Positions 40,963 through 49,892 of a stretch of 64,000 nt of DNA are shown piece after piece. This DNA is from Chloroflexota bacterium (GTDB taxonomy: Bacteria > Chloroflexota > Anaerolineae > Anaerolineales > Villigracilaceae). The position numbers were made by a program, and so were the translations under genes. The stretch lies in NCBI GenBank assembly GCA_016191845.1, contig JACPVF010000003.1, positions 62,001-126,000 of the forward strand. The letters run 5' to 3'. Below the pieces are notes generated by a model that saw nothing but the letters and a program-made list of their open reading frames with translations, searched no databases and had not been told where the DNA came from. Numbering within the stretch: the first letter of the stretch is position 1; every line of letters starts with the position of its first letter.

Positions 40963-43389
40963 ATGCCCAAAAAGAAGGGTAATGTTCGTATTGAGCTTCC
41001 CCTTTCGAAAGAAGAGATCCTCCGCGATTACCGCCTGGCCTATCAAAGCAGGCAGGCGTCCCTGATCGGTAGACGTGAAGTCCTGAGTGGCAAGGCAAAA
41101 TTCGGCATTTTCGGCGACGGCAAGGAACTGGCCAACCTGGCCATTGCCCGCGCCTTCCGCAAGGGCGACTGGCGCTCGGGCTATTATCGTGACCAGACCT
41201 GGATGTTCACTTTAGGCGTGATGAGCATCCAGGAATTTTTTGCCCAGCTCTACTCCCACGCGGACCTGGCCCACGATCCCGCCACGGGCGGCCGCTCGAT
41301 GAACGCCCACTTCGCTTCGCGCAACCTCAACCCCGACGGCTCCTGGCGCGACCAGACCCAGATGTACAACGTCGCCGCCGACGTCTCCCCCACCGCCGCG
41401 CAGATGCCGCATGCCGTCGGCCTGGCCTACGCCTCCGTCCTCTACCGCAACCTCCCCGAACTGCTCAACTTCAAGAATTTCTCGAACAACGGCGACGAAG
41501 TCACCTTCGCTACCATCGGCAATGCCTCCACCGCCGAAGGCCTGTTCTGGGAATCGGTCAACGCCATCGGCGTGCTCAAGGCCCCCGCTGTGCTCACCAT
41601 CTACGACGACGGCTACGGCATCTCGGTCCCCAATCAGTTTCAGATGGTCAAGGAAAATATCGGGGCGCTGCTCAAAGGCTTTGAACGCGATCCTGAGGCC
41701 TCACCCGAAAAAGCCGAGCGCGGCTACGACCTGTACACCGTCCATGCCTGGGATTATCCTGCCTTGCTCGAAACCTACCGCTCTGCGGCCGAGATCGCGC
41801 GCGAATATCACATCCCCGCCCTGGTGCACGTCATCGACGTGACCCAGCCGCAGGGCCATTCCACCTCGGGCAGCCACGAACGCTACAAATCGCCCGAGCG
41901 CCTCAAATGGGAGCAGGAATTCGACTGCGTGACGCGCATGCGCCGCTGGATTTTGGATAACGGCATCGCCACGGACCCCGAACTGGTCGCCGTCGAAAAA
42001 GAGGACCTCGCCATTGTGGAGAGATTCCGCAAAGCCGCCTGGGACGCCTACCTGGCTCCGATGGAGGAAGAGCGCGCCCAGGTCGCGGATATGTTCGAGG
42101 AGATCGCCACCAGCCTGCCCCAGCCGTTGACACAGACCCTGCGCCAACTCCGCGACCGATTGGTCAGCCTGCCGTCGTTCACGCGGCGCGACATCCACGC
42201 GGCGGCGCACGAGGCATTGAGATCCCTGCGGGCGGAAGGACATCCGTCCAAGCAGGTGCTGGTCGAGTGGATGAATCGGTATCACGAGAGCGGGCTCGAA
42301 CGGTATGACGAACACTTGTATAGCGGGACCGCGCTCAAGGTCAAGGAAGTGCCGCCCGTCTACTCGGAGAACTCGCCCACCGTGATGGGCTTCGAGGTGG
42401 TCAACGCCGCCTTCGACTCCATCCTCGGGAGCGACCCGCGCGTGGTCGGCTTCGGCGAGGACGTGGGCTTCCTCGGCGACGTCAACCAGGGCTTCAAGGG
42501 TATGCAGGAAAAATACGGCGCGTTGCGCGTGACCGACACGGGCATCCGCGAAGCCACCATCCTCGGGCAGGCCATCGGCATGGCCATGCGCGGACTGCGC
42601 CCGATCGCGGAAATTCAATATCTCGATTATGTACTGTACGCGCTGCAGATCATGAGCGACGACCTGGCCACGCTGCGCTGGCGCACCGCGGGTGGACAGA
42701 AGGCGCCCGTCATCGTGCGCACGCGCGGACATCGGCTGGAGGGCATCTGGCACTCAGGCTCGCCGATGGCAAGCATCATCCATCTGGTACGCGGCATGTA
42801 TGTGCTCGTCCCACGTGACATGACCCGCGCTGCAGGCTTCTATAACACCCTGCTCAAATCTGACGAACCCGCCATCATGGTCGAGGTGCTCAACGGCTAT
42901 CGTGTCAAGGAACGTCTGCCCGATAACATCGGCGAGATGTGCCTGCCGCTGGGCGTGCCCGAAGTATTGTGTGAAGGCCGCGATGTGACCGTGGTCACGT
43001 ACGGCGCGTGCTGCCGCATTGTCTTGGATGCCGCCGAGAAGTTGAGCAAGGTCGGCATCGAGATCGAGGTCATCGACGTGCAGACGCTGCTGCCTTTCGA
43101 CATCCATGGCAGGATCGTCGAGTCGCTCAAAAAGACCAATCGCGTGCTGTTCGTGGATGAGGACGTGCCAGGTGGCACATCGGCGTACATGCTGCAAGAG
43201 GTTATTGAAAAACAAGGTGGGTACTTCCATCTCGACTCCCCCGCGCGGACCCTCTCGGGCACGGCCCATCGTCCCGCCTATGGCAGCGATGGTGATTACT
43301 GGTCCAAGCCCAATGCCGAGTCGATCTTCGATGCGGTGTATGAAATGATGCGCGAAGTGGACCCTGGTTTGTATCCTGAGATTCATTAA
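40963..43389 (+). CDS. 2-oxoacid dehydrogenase E1, alpha and beta subunits fused
   Basis: 808 residues. The N-terminal half is E1-alpha with the thiamine diphosphate segment IGNASTAEGLFWESVNA (about residue 185) and IYDDGYGISVPNQ. The C-terminal half from about 460 is E1-beta with FGEDVGFLGDVNQGFKGM, DTGIREATILGQAIGMA and VDEDVPGGTSAYM. It decarboxylates a 2-oxoacid, most likely branched-chain 2-oxoacids (or pyruvate), and passes the acyl group to lipoyl-E2 encoded next. Fused alpha-beta E1 proteins are known in several phyla. The true substrate cannot be settled from sequence alone. Confidence 0.9.
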   Translation: MPKKKGNVRIELPLSKEEILRDYRLAYQSRQASLIGRREVLSGKAKFGIFGDGKELANLAIARAFRKGDWRSGYYRDQTWMFTLGVMSIQEFFAQLYSHADLAHDPATGGRSMNAHFASRNLNPDGSWRDQTQMYNVAADVSPTAAQMPHAVGLAYASVLYRNLPELLNFKNFSNNGDEVTFATIGNASTAEGLFWESVNAIGVLKAPAVLTIYDDGYGISVPNQFQMVKENIGALLKGFERDPEASPEKAERGYDLYTVHAWDYPALLETYRSAAEIAREYHIPALVHVIDVTQPQGHSTSGSHERYKSPERLKWEQEFDCVTRMRRWILDNGIATDPELVAVEKEDLAIVERFRKAAWDAYLAPMEEERAQVADMFEEIATSLPQPLTQTLRQLRDRLVSLPSFTRRDIHAAAHEALRSLRAEGHPSKQVLVEWMNRYHESGLERYDEHLYSGTALKVKEVPPVYSENSPTVMGFEVVNAAFDSILGSDPRVVGFGEDVGFLGDVNQGFKGMQEKYGALRVTDTGIREATILGQAIGMAMRGLRPIAEIQYLDYVLYALQIMSDDLATLRWRTAGGQKAPVIVRTRGHRLEGIWHSGSPMASIIHLVRGMYVLVPRDMTRAAGFYNTLLKSDEPAIMVEVLNGYRVKERLPDNIGEMCLPLGVPEVLCEGRDVTVVTYGACCRIVLDAAEKLSKVGIEIEVIDVQTLLPFDIHGRIVESLKKTNRVLFVDEDVPGGTSAYMLQEVIEKQGGYFHLDSPARTLSGTAHRPAYGSDGDYWSKPNAESIFDAVYEMMREVDPGLYPEIH

Positions 43390-43413
43390 CCGCAGAGGAA
43401 AAGAGGAGCATTT

Positions 43414-44661
43414 ATGGCAACCAATGTATTTGTCCCGCGCCTCGGTGAGGGCGTTGACGAGGTCACCATCACCAAGTGGCTCAAGCAGGTCGGCGAATCG
43501 GTCAACGAACTGGAGCCGCTGCTGGAAGTCAATACCGACAAGGTCGATACCGAAATCCCCGCGCCCACCTCGGGCGTGATCCTGCGCATCGAGATGAAGG
43601 AAGGCCAACCTGCCAAGGTTGGGGAGTTGCTGGCGGTCATCGGCGCGGCAGGAGAAGTGGCAGGAGACGTCTCAGCATCGAAGCCCCAAGAAGAAACGTC
43701 AAAAGAAACCAAGCAACCAATCGAAACGCCGACCACCGTTCAAAGCATCCCATTGGGGGACCGTCCGCCGTCCGACCTCGGTTTCATCTCCCCTGTCGTG
43801 GCCAAGATCGTCGCCGAGCATGGCGTGGATCTCAGCCAGGTGCGCGGCACAGGCATGAATGGACGCATCACCAAGAACGATGTGCTGGCGTTCGTGGAAA
43901 ATGGAAAGAAGAAAGAATCCGCCCCTCCCGCAGATCGCAGGGGAGCATCTTCGAACCTGCAACCTGCCAACCTGCCAACCCCTGATGACCAACTCATCAA
44001 ACATACCGTCATCCGCAAGTCGATCGCCGAGCACATGGTGATGAGCAAGCGCACCTCACCGCACGTGCTGACCGTCATGGAAGCGGACATGAGCCGCGTG
44101 GTCAAACATCGCGCCGCGAACAAGGCCGCCTTCGAGCGTGACGGCGTCAACCTGACCTTCACAGCTTACTTCCTATCGGCCATCGTGGCGGGACTGAAAG
44201 CCTATCCCACTGTCAACTCCTCGTGGACCGAGGAAGGGCTGCTGGTCCACAAGGCCGTCAACCTGGGCATGGCCACCTCGCTCGGCGAGGACGGCTTGAT
44301 CGTACCCGTCATCAAGGGCGCGGACAACCTGTCGCTGCTGGCGATGGCTCGCGCGGTTAACGACCTGGCAACTCGCGCCCGCAGCAAAAAGCTGCAACCC
44401 GACGAGGTCAAGGGCGGCACGTTCACGCTGACCAACCACGGCGTGAGCGGATCGCTGCTGGCCTTCCCCGTCATCAACCAGCCGCAATGCGGCATCCTCG
44501 GAATCGGCGCGATGCAGAAACGCGTGGTGGTCATCGACGACGCCATCGCCATCCGTCCGATGGTGTATCTATCCTTTGTTTTCGATCACCGCATTCTGGA
44601 TGGCGCTTCTGCCGACTGGTTCCTGAACAGGGTCAAGGAGACGCTGGAGAATTGGGTGTAA
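43414..44661 (+). CDS. dihydrolipoamide acyltransferase (E2)
   Basis: 415 residues. The lipoyl domain has the modified Lys in NTDKVDTEIPAPTSG (about 44). A Pro/Thr linker is followed by an E1/E3-binding domain (ISPVVAKIVAEHGVDLSQV, GRITKNDV at about 125-165). The catalytic domain ends with the active-site motif FDHRILDGASADWFL. It carries the acyl group from E1 to CoA. It lies 24 bases after the E1 gene; the E3 (lpd) gene lies separately at 49893. Confidence 0.93.
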   Translation: MATNVFVPRLGEGVDEVTITKWLKQVGESVNELEPLLEVNTDKVDTEIPAPTSGVILRIEMKEGQPAKVGELLAVIGAAGEVAGDVSASKPQEETSKETKQPIETPTTVQSIPLGDRPPSDLGFISPVVAKIVAEHGVDLSQVRGTGMNGRITKNDVLAFVENGKKKESAPPADRRGASSNLQPANLPTPDDQLIKHTVIRKSIAEHMVMSKRTSPHVLTVMEADMSRVVKHRAANKAAFERDGVNLTFTAYFLSAIVAGLKAYPTVNSSWTEEGLLVHKAVNLGMATSLGEDGLIVPVIKGADNLSLLAMARAVNDLATRARSKKLQPDEVKGGTFTLTNHGVSGSLLAFPVINQPQCGILGIGAMQKRVVVIDDAIAIRPMVYLSFVFDHRILDGASADWFLNRVKETLENWV

Positions 44662-44664
44662 GAA

Positions 44665-44697
44665 AAGACAGTCGGGGAAATACCCCGACTGTCTTCT
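44665..44697. terminator. bidirectional terminator after the E2 gene
   Basis: A 13-bp perfect stem (44665-44677 with 44683-44695) and a 5-base loop, between convergent E2 and SLH-protein genes. Confidence 0.8.
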
Positions 44698-44726
44698 GGT
44701 ATCACGATAGATATGTCCAGAATAGG

Positions 44727-45800
44727 CTATGGGTTAGTAAAAGCTCTCAGCAAGAAAATTGCCATTTCTGCCCGCGTGATACTCCTATCCGGACAATATT
44801 CTGTTGCGCTACACCCACTTGTTATACCTTCATTGCTCAATTGTTGAATCCATGGTGCCGCCCAATAATTCCCGGGTACATCAGAAAAAATCGTACTTGA
44901 TACGGATGGAGGCTGATAATTGCTCCCATGTTCTGCCCGTAGAAGGAAAACTGCCATTTGCGCCCGTGTAACATTACCTTCAGGACAGTACCTCAATGGA
45001 TTCGTCGCACAACCACCTGTAATACCATCCGAATATAGTTTTTCGATAACCGCGCCCACAATATTACTTGAAGGCCATTGATAGCTAAGAGGAACATCAT
45101 CAAAAATGTATCCATTTGCATTCGGAAATGCATAATTTGATCCGCGTATTCCACGTTCCAGAAAAAATGCCATCTCAGCGCGAGTCACATTGCTAGTAGG
45201 GCAAAAGAAACCGTCGGTGGGGCACTCCGGACTTCTGATGGCAGATGGATCCATAATGCCCATTTGAATCATTGGCTCAATATAGGAATAGGCCCAATGA
45301 TTTGTTGGTACATCATAAAAAGTCGGCCATTGCAGAGTCGATATCTGCCATTTCTCAGCATTACGATAAGTGCCCCCATAAGATTGCCAATAGTGATTTA
45401 CATAGTTATACCGAGTTAGAGGCTTGCCAGGCGGGCATGTTACATCATATTTGAGAAGCCAATCGCCATTATAAGATTTTACGCCGCTCTGTATCATCCC
45501 AGGATTGTTATAACTTTCATATTGATCATAACTATACAAAGTTGGATTTGTACCAAACTTAACATAAGTGGTCCAAACAGTTGCACCAACTTGGGACATG
45601 GCTTGGCTCGGAAATGATGAATACTCATAACGTGCGGCCCTCCAAGAATGCTGGCCATTTACCGTCCCTTGTTCCACAATAACATTTCCATAACCTATAT
45701 TGGTATTATAGTAAGAAGTGCCGTCTGCATATGCCAACACAGTACTTGAAAAGAATAACGCGACACATAAAAGAATGGAATAGATTAGTTTCTTTTTCAT
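44727..45800 (-). CDS. secreted protein with three SLH domains
   Basis: 357 residues: signal peptide, an N-terminal domain of about 140 residues with many Tyr and Asn and no recognised family, then three S-layer homology domains from about 160. Each has the signature VTRAEMAFFL, VTRAQMAVFL or ITRAEMAIFL after an FxDVPxxxWAxxxI segment. SLH triplets bind secondary cell-wall polymer, so this is a surface protein. The gene is markedly AT-rich, like the next one, which hints at acquisition. It is second in a two-gene operon. Confidence 0.88.
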   Translation of the reverse strand: MKKKLIYSILLCVALFFSSTVLAYADGTSYYNTNIGYGNVIVEQGTVNGQHSWRAARYEYSSFPSQAMSQVGATVWTTYVKFGTNPTLYSYDQYESYNNPGMIQSGVKSYNGDWLLKYDVTCPPGKPLTRYNYVNHYWQSYGGTYRNAEKWQISTLQWPTFYDVPTNHWAYSYIEPMIQMGIMDPSAIRSPECPTDGFFCPTSNVTRAEMAFFLERGIRGSNYAFPNANGYIFDDVPLSYQWPSSNIVGAVIEKLYSDGITGGCATNPLRYCPEGNVTRAQMAVFLLRAEHGSNYQPPSVSSTIFSDVPGNYWAAPWIQQLSNEGITSGCSATEYCPDRSITRAEMAIFLLRAFTNP

Positions 45801-45814
45801 AGAATCCTCCTTGA

Positions 45815-46723
45815 TTATTTCAAATGCTTTAAAACTTCGGCGGGTGGCGCGTCTACCTTCTCCACAAGAGACGTAGTAATCTGCTGGACCAACTGGGCTT
45901 GACTATCCTGCAAAAAATCGTAGCGATTCATCTGCAAAAGCAATCCTGTTTCTTTTGAAAAATAGTATTCAGTATAGCCGCCAACCACTAATCGATTACC
46001 CATTTCTACGGCTTTTGTGCCCTTTGTTATAATAGTACAAATTACCACTGGATCATCGCCCAAAAAGCCGTCCCTCATTTCAAACACCGCAAAATTCTTT
46101 TCCCATTCTGCGTCATGGAGAAATGTGCCAGCCGTAGAAAGCTTCTCCGGGGGGCCTTGCATTACATTATCTTCTGCTCCAGCAGTGAATACTCCCACTT
46201 GAACAGGAACCATTGGGCCAAAATCCTGAAGAGATATCTCTTGAAGAATATTGCCTTTCTCATCTAAAAGAGACCAGGTTTCATCTATCCATTCATTGGA
46301 AGGGGCGGGGGTGCCGTCTGCCAAGACGATAGACCCCATTCCCAAGTCAGAGCGCGTATATTCATGATAAATGGAATGTTGCCAACCAGCAGTGACATAT
46401 TTGCTATCAGCTTCCTCGATTAATGCTTTTATATCCTCAATTATCATTTCGTTCTGTTTTACTTGCTCCGCGCGGAGGGGAATCAGATCAGGATTATTAC
46501 CCTGGGTAGATGAATTAGATAACCCTTCTGAAAAAACCGCTTCGGTTGGAGCAAAGATATCGTTATCCATTTGGGCAGTCGCACTCTGTTCCATTTGTGG
46601 AGAATTTAGTATTTCCTCAAATGTCATATTCTGTGCAAATGCACCTTTGGCCTGCCACCCCAGAAAAAGTGCAGCTAATCCTGTTAACAGAATTCCGAAT
46701 AGAACCCATTTTTTTCGTTTCAT
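45815..46723 (-). CDS. exported protein of unknown function
   Basis: 302 residues: signal peptide (LLTGLAALFLGWQAKGAFAQ), then a hydrophilic acidic stretch and a mixed alpha/beta region (about 100-300). No family was recognised; the latter half (YYFSKETGLLLQMNRYDF) vaguely resembles outer-surface lipoprotein-sorting folds such as LolA/RseB, weak evidence. It is AT-rich and lies 14 bases upstream of the SLH gene, so the two probably act together at the cell surface. Ribosome site aaggag. Confidence 0.7.
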   Translation of the reverse strand: MKRKKWVLFGILLTGLAALFLGWQAKGAFAQNMTFEEILNSPQMEQSATAQMDNDIFAPTEAVFSEGLSNSSTQGNNPDLIPLRAEQVKQNEMIIEDIKALIEEADSKYVTAGWQHSIYHEYTRSDLGMGSIVLADGTPAPSNEWIDETWSLLDEKGNILQEISLQDFGPMVPVQVGVFTAGAEDNVMQGPPEKLSTAGTFLHDAEWEKNFAVFEMRDGFLGDDPVVICTIITKGTKAVEMGNRLVVGGYTEYYFSKETGLLLQMNRYDFLQDSQAQLVQQITTSLVEKVDAPPAEVLKHLK

Positions 46724-46825
46724 TTTTTCTCCTTATAGAGACTTGTATATAACCTTCCCTCAGTCTATTGCATTATTCATATACCGCCTACTGTGGACTT
46801 CCACAGGTCGCATAGCAGATAAAAT

Positions 46826-47041
46826 CTAATTTTCAAGCAATCCAATTTGCTTTGCAAGCAATATCATAGTAATGCGTGAAGAAACATTCAGTTTCGAAAA
46901 AATATTTTTGAGGTGAAATTCCACTGTCCTTGGTGATATATTCAAAGACTGCGCAATTCCTTTATTGGTCAGACCCTGGCTTGCCAGCGCCAAAATTTGT
47001 TTCTCACGTTCAGTTAAATTGGGAGTATGGATTTGGCTCAT
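46826..47041 (-). CDS. stand-alone LuxR-type helix-turn-helix regulator
   Basis: 71 residues from MSQIHTPN, with a gaggagggtca ribosome site; the longer frame upstream reads through the promoter and is rejected. It consists only of a GerE/LuxR DNA-binding domain (LTEREKQILALASQGLTNKG, SPRTVEFHLKNIFSKLNV). With no receiver or ligand domain it resembles GerE-size regulators. It lies upstream of the AT-rich exported/SLH operon, which it may control. Confidence 0.85.
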   Translation of the reverse strand: MSQIHTPNLTEREKQILALASQGLTNKGIAQSLNISPRTVEFHLKNIFSKLNVSSRITMILLAKQIGLLEN

Positions 47042-47067
47042 TGACCCTCCTCTGAATGATTTTTTGT

Positions 47068-47094
47068 ATTCTACCCCCCCAAAAAAAAAGGGGG
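47068..47094. promoter_or_regulatory. C7-A9-G5 homopolymer tract in a divergent promoter region
   Basis: Seven C (47074-47080), nine A (47081-47089) and five G (47090-47094) in a row. On the minus strand the tract directly follows upstream of a -10-like TAGAAT (47073-47068) of the LuxR-type gene. It may be prone to slippage. Confidence 0.5.
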
Positions 47095-47137
47095 ACGCTT
47101 GCATATAGTACAATCGTACCATGCAAAAGGTATCAGT

Positions 47138-47758
47138 ATGACCAACTTCGACGAACGTGCCAAAGATTGGGACTCGGATCCCATGAAAGTGGAACGCGCC
47201 CGCGTGGTGGCGGACGCCATCCGCAAGAGCGTGCCGCTCACGGCAGACATGTCCGCGCTGGAGGTGGGCTGTGGGACGGGGCTGCTCAGTTTCGCCCTGC
47301 AAGCGGACCTCGGCCCGATCACGCTGGCCGACACCTCGCAAGGCATGCTGGATGTGCTGGCCGGGAAGATCGCCGCCGCGGGCGTGACCAACATGCACCC
47401 CGTCAAACTGGACCTGACGACTGATCCCTTGCCTGCCGAGCGCTATGCCATCACCTACTCACTGCTGACCTTTCATCATGTCCATGATACACAAATCCTG
47501 CTCGAAAAATTCCATGCGGTGCTCGAGCCAGACGGCATCCTGCTGGTCTGCGACCTCGACAAGGAAGACGGCACCTTCCACACTGACGGCACCACCGACA
47601 TCCACCTGGGCTTCGAGCAAACGGAATTGCAAAAGCAAGTGGAAGCGGCTGGATTTTGTGACGTGTCATTTTCGACGCCGTACGTGATCAGGAAAGAGAT
47701 TCAGGATGGAACCGAGAAGGAGTTTCCCCTCTTCCTGATGTCGGCCCGTAAGAGATGA
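47138..47758 (+). CDS. class I SAM-dependent methyltransferase
   Basis: 206 residues from MTNFDERAKDWD; an earlier in-frame ATG at 47099 lies in the promoter (TACAAT at 47109-47114). SAM-binding motif I is LEVGCGTGLLSFAL (about residue 48), acidic motif II TLADTS, and motif IV is LLTFHHVHD. The start resembles UbiE/COQ5-like or Methyltransf_25 proteins, but the substrate is unknown. It is a single gene with its own terminator. Confidence 0.88.
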   Translation: MTNFDERAKDWDSDPMKVERARVVADAIRKSVPLTADMSALEVGCGTGLLSFALQADLGPITLADTSQGMLDVLAGKIAAAGVTNMHPVKLDLTTDPLPAERYAITYSLLTFHHVHDTQILLEKFHAVLEPDGILLVCDLDKEDGTFHTDGTTDIHLGFEQTELQKQVEAAGFCDVSFSTPYVIRKEIQDGTEKEFPLFLMSARKR

Positions 47759-47762
47759 CCGC

Positions 47763-47790
47763 AAAAGGCGACTTGCGTCGCCTTTTTATT
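47763..47790 (+). terminator. intrinsic terminator
   Basis: A 10-bp perfect stem (aaaaggcgac / gtcgcctttt) with a TTGC loop and continuing T-run, directly after the methyltransferase stop. Confidence 0.88.
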
Positions 47791-47844
47791 TTCCCCATTG
47801 AAATAGAACTTATGTTCTGATACAATTTCCACAAGGAGATGACC

Positions 47845-48498
47845 ATGCGATCTGATGTCCAACTCAAGGTAAATGATCAAACCGCCGCTGCTTATTTATC
47901 CGCACCCGATGGCGGCGGACCCGGTGTACTTGTGCTGCATGCCTGGTGGGGACTCAAACCCTTCTTCAAGCAGGTCTGCGACCGGCTGGCCGGGCAGGGC
48001 TTTACTGCGTTTGCGCCTGATTTGTATCAGGGTCGCGTCGCGAAGACCATCGACGAGGCCAAAGCGTTCATGGAACAGAACGATTTCGAGTTGATGGGTG
48101 CAACCGTCGAAGCAGCCGTGAAGCATCTCAAGGCCCAAACAGGCGTACCCCTGGGTGTGGTCGGCTTTTCGATGGGCTCGGGCTGGGCACTGGCTGTCGC
48201 CGCCAACGAGCCAGACGTCAAGGCCCTGATCCAGTTCTACGGCGCGGGTGAAGCGGATTACAGCCAGATCCAGGCGAAGATCCTCGGTCATTTCGCCGAG
48301 GTGGATGAATGGGAACCGCTCGAATATGTTCGCCAGATGGAAGAAGGCATGAAGGCAGCCAATCTGGATGTGAACCTGGTCACCTACCCCAATGTCGCCC
48401 ACTGGTTCGTGGAGGAGGATCGGCCCGAATTCGACGCCTCCGCCTCCGCCCTGGCCTGGGAAAGAACCTACAAGTTCCTGAAACAGAATTTGAAATAA
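47845..48498 (+). CDS. dienelactone hydrolase family protein with Ser nucleophile
   Basis: 217 residues. The second of two nearby ATGs is preferred because aaggag touches the first. It is an alpha/beta hydrolase of the DLH family: HAWWGLKPFFK near the oxyanion site, nucleophile elbow GFSMGSG (about residue 114), acid in the ILGHFAEVDEW region and His in NVAHWFVE. True dienelactone hydrolases use Cys at the elbow; this protein has Ser, so a general esterase is more likely. It is monocistronic between two terminators. Confidence 0.87.
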   Translation: MRSDVQLKVNDQTAAAYLSAPDGGGPGVLVLHAWWGLKPFFKQVCDRLAGQGFTAFAPDLYQGRVAKTIDEAKAFMEQNDFELMGATVEAAVKHLKAQTGVPLGVVGFSMGSGWALAVAANEPDVKALIQFYGAGEADYSQIQAKILGHFAEVDEWEPLEYVRQMEEGMKAANLDVNLVTYPNVAHWFVEEDRPEFDASASALAWERTYKFLKQNLK

Positions 48499-48503
48499 AA
48501 AGT

Positions 48504-48537
48504 AAACCTCCTTCTTTTACGGAAGGAGGTTTTTTTT
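48504..48537. terminator. bidirectional terminator
   Basis: A stem of about 9-10 bp (aaacctcctt / aaggaggttt) with a T-run of eight, between convergent genes. Confidence 0.88.
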
Positions 48538-49757
48538 CACCAAATAAAGATTCGCAACCAGATCACGCCCAACACCAGCGAGATGATCGTGATAAGAAAC
48601 CCGGCCTTGGTGTATTCCCAAAACTCCAGCCTCACCCCTCGACGGGCAGCGGATTCTGCCACGATCAGGTTGGCCACCGATCCAAGTAAGGTCAGGTTAC
48701 CCGCCAGCGTGGACGCAGCCGCCAGCGTCAGCCAGCCAGCCTGCGGGTTGGGCAGCGACTGGACCAATGGCTTGAGGAGCAGCACGGCAGGCACGTTCGA
48801 GACCAGGTTGCTCAACACCACCGTCACGGCAGACAGGGCGAAGACATTGTTCATGGATTCCTTCACGCCCGCCACCAGTTGCAGAGTGATGCCGCTCGCT
48901 TCCAGGGCGCCCGTAACGATGAACAAGCCGCCAAAAAAGAACAGCAGGTCGGTGTCCACAGCGTTCATGATCTTCTCGGGCTTGATGCGGCGCGTCAGCA
49001 ACAATATCGTCCCTGCCACGAAGGCCGCCTCGGCAATGGGCACACCGACCACAAAGGCGATCAATAGCCCCGCCGTGACGAACAGGCTCTTATATAACAG
49101 CGGATGATAGACACGCGTCTCGGGGATCTCCACGTGCGTGAACTTCGCATCGCGAAACTCGGCGGGATAGAACCAAACCAGCACCAGCCAGATCCCGCCC
49201 AGGCCGAGGAGAGCGATAGGGGTCAGGGCCAGCATAAAGTCCAGATAGGAGATACCCGACGCAATGCCAATGATCATGTTCTGCGGGTTGCCTGTCAGCG
49301 TGGCGACCGAACCGATATTGGCGGCTGTCGCCAGGCCGATCAAATAAGGGACGGGATTCCGCCTGGCAGCCAGGGTGATGTCAAGGATGAGCGGGGTCAG
49401 CATCAGGCAGATGGTGTCGTTCAGAAAGAGTGCACTCAATACGCCCACGACCAGGATCTCCAGGGCTAACAGGGCGCGCGGAGAATCTGTCCACTTGAGA
49501 ATGAAGCCGCCCGCCAGACGAAAGAATCCCGCCAGTTGCAGGTTGGCATTGATGATCATCATGCCGAAGAGCAGGACGAGCGTGTTCATGTCGATGAATC
49601 CGCCCATCTGCCGAAATTCGATCTGACCTGCGGCCAGCAGCAACCCAACGCCAATCAGGGTGATGGTGGTGCGGTTGACACGCAGACGCGGAAATTCGCC
49701 CAGCGCAATCCCGATATAGGTAAGAATAATGATGGGTAAAGCGATCCAAAGGTTCAT
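48537..49757 (-). CDS. ArsB/NhaD/DASS-type ion transporter
   Basis: 406 residues from MNLWIALP; the frame is open upstream but a -10 element lies there. About eleven transmembrane helices of the IT superfamily (CitMHS/ArsB). Characteristic hairpin segments are FLNDTICLMLTPLILD and TAANIGSVATLTGNPQNMIIG in the first half, and LSNLVSNVPAVLLL and AGNLTLLGSVANLIVAE in the second. It may move anions (arsenite, carboxylate, sulfate) or exchange Na+/H+; the substrate is not decided. Its transcript is probably leaderless. Confidence 0.86.
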   Translation of the reverse strand: MNLWIALPIIILTYIGIALGEFPRLRVNRTTITLIGVGLLLAAGQIEFRQMGGFIDMNTLVLLFGMMIINANLQLAGFFRLAGGFILKWTDSPRALLALEILVVGVLSALFLNDTICLMLTPLILDITLAARRNPVPYLIGLATAANIGSVATLTGNPQNMIIGIASGISYLDFMLALTPIALLGLGGIWLVLVWFYPAEFRDAKFTHVEIPETRVYHPLLYKSLFVTAGLLIAFVVGVPIAEAAFVAGTILLLTRRIKPEKIMNAVDTDLLFFFGGLFIVTGALEASGITLQLVAGVKESMNNVFALSAVTVVLSNLVSNVPAVLLLKPLVQSLPNPQAGWLTLAAASTLAGNLTLLGSVANLIVAESAARRGVRLEFWEYTKAGFLITIISLVLGVIWLRIFIW

Positions 49758-49766
49758 AGGCTGGCT

Positions 49767-49772
49767 ATTATG
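49767..49772 (-). promoter_or_regulatory. predicted -10 of the transporter gene (near-leaderless)
   Basis: Minus-strand CATAAT ends 9 bases before the ATG at 49757, with no ribosome site. Confidence 0.4.
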
Positions 49773-49892
49773 CCACAGCCTGTCGGGTTCGATTTCTATG
49801 CAACTAATTGGCCGCTTCTTCATCTACACAGAATGCCGAGGCAAAAGTAGTAAAATTGCGGCACTTACTCAAAACCAACTCTGGAGAGTCAA

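Noticed and set aside
44727-47041. A prophage or integrative element
   Set aside because: The AT-rich genes have no integrase, phage gene, direct-repeat ends or tRNA target nearby.
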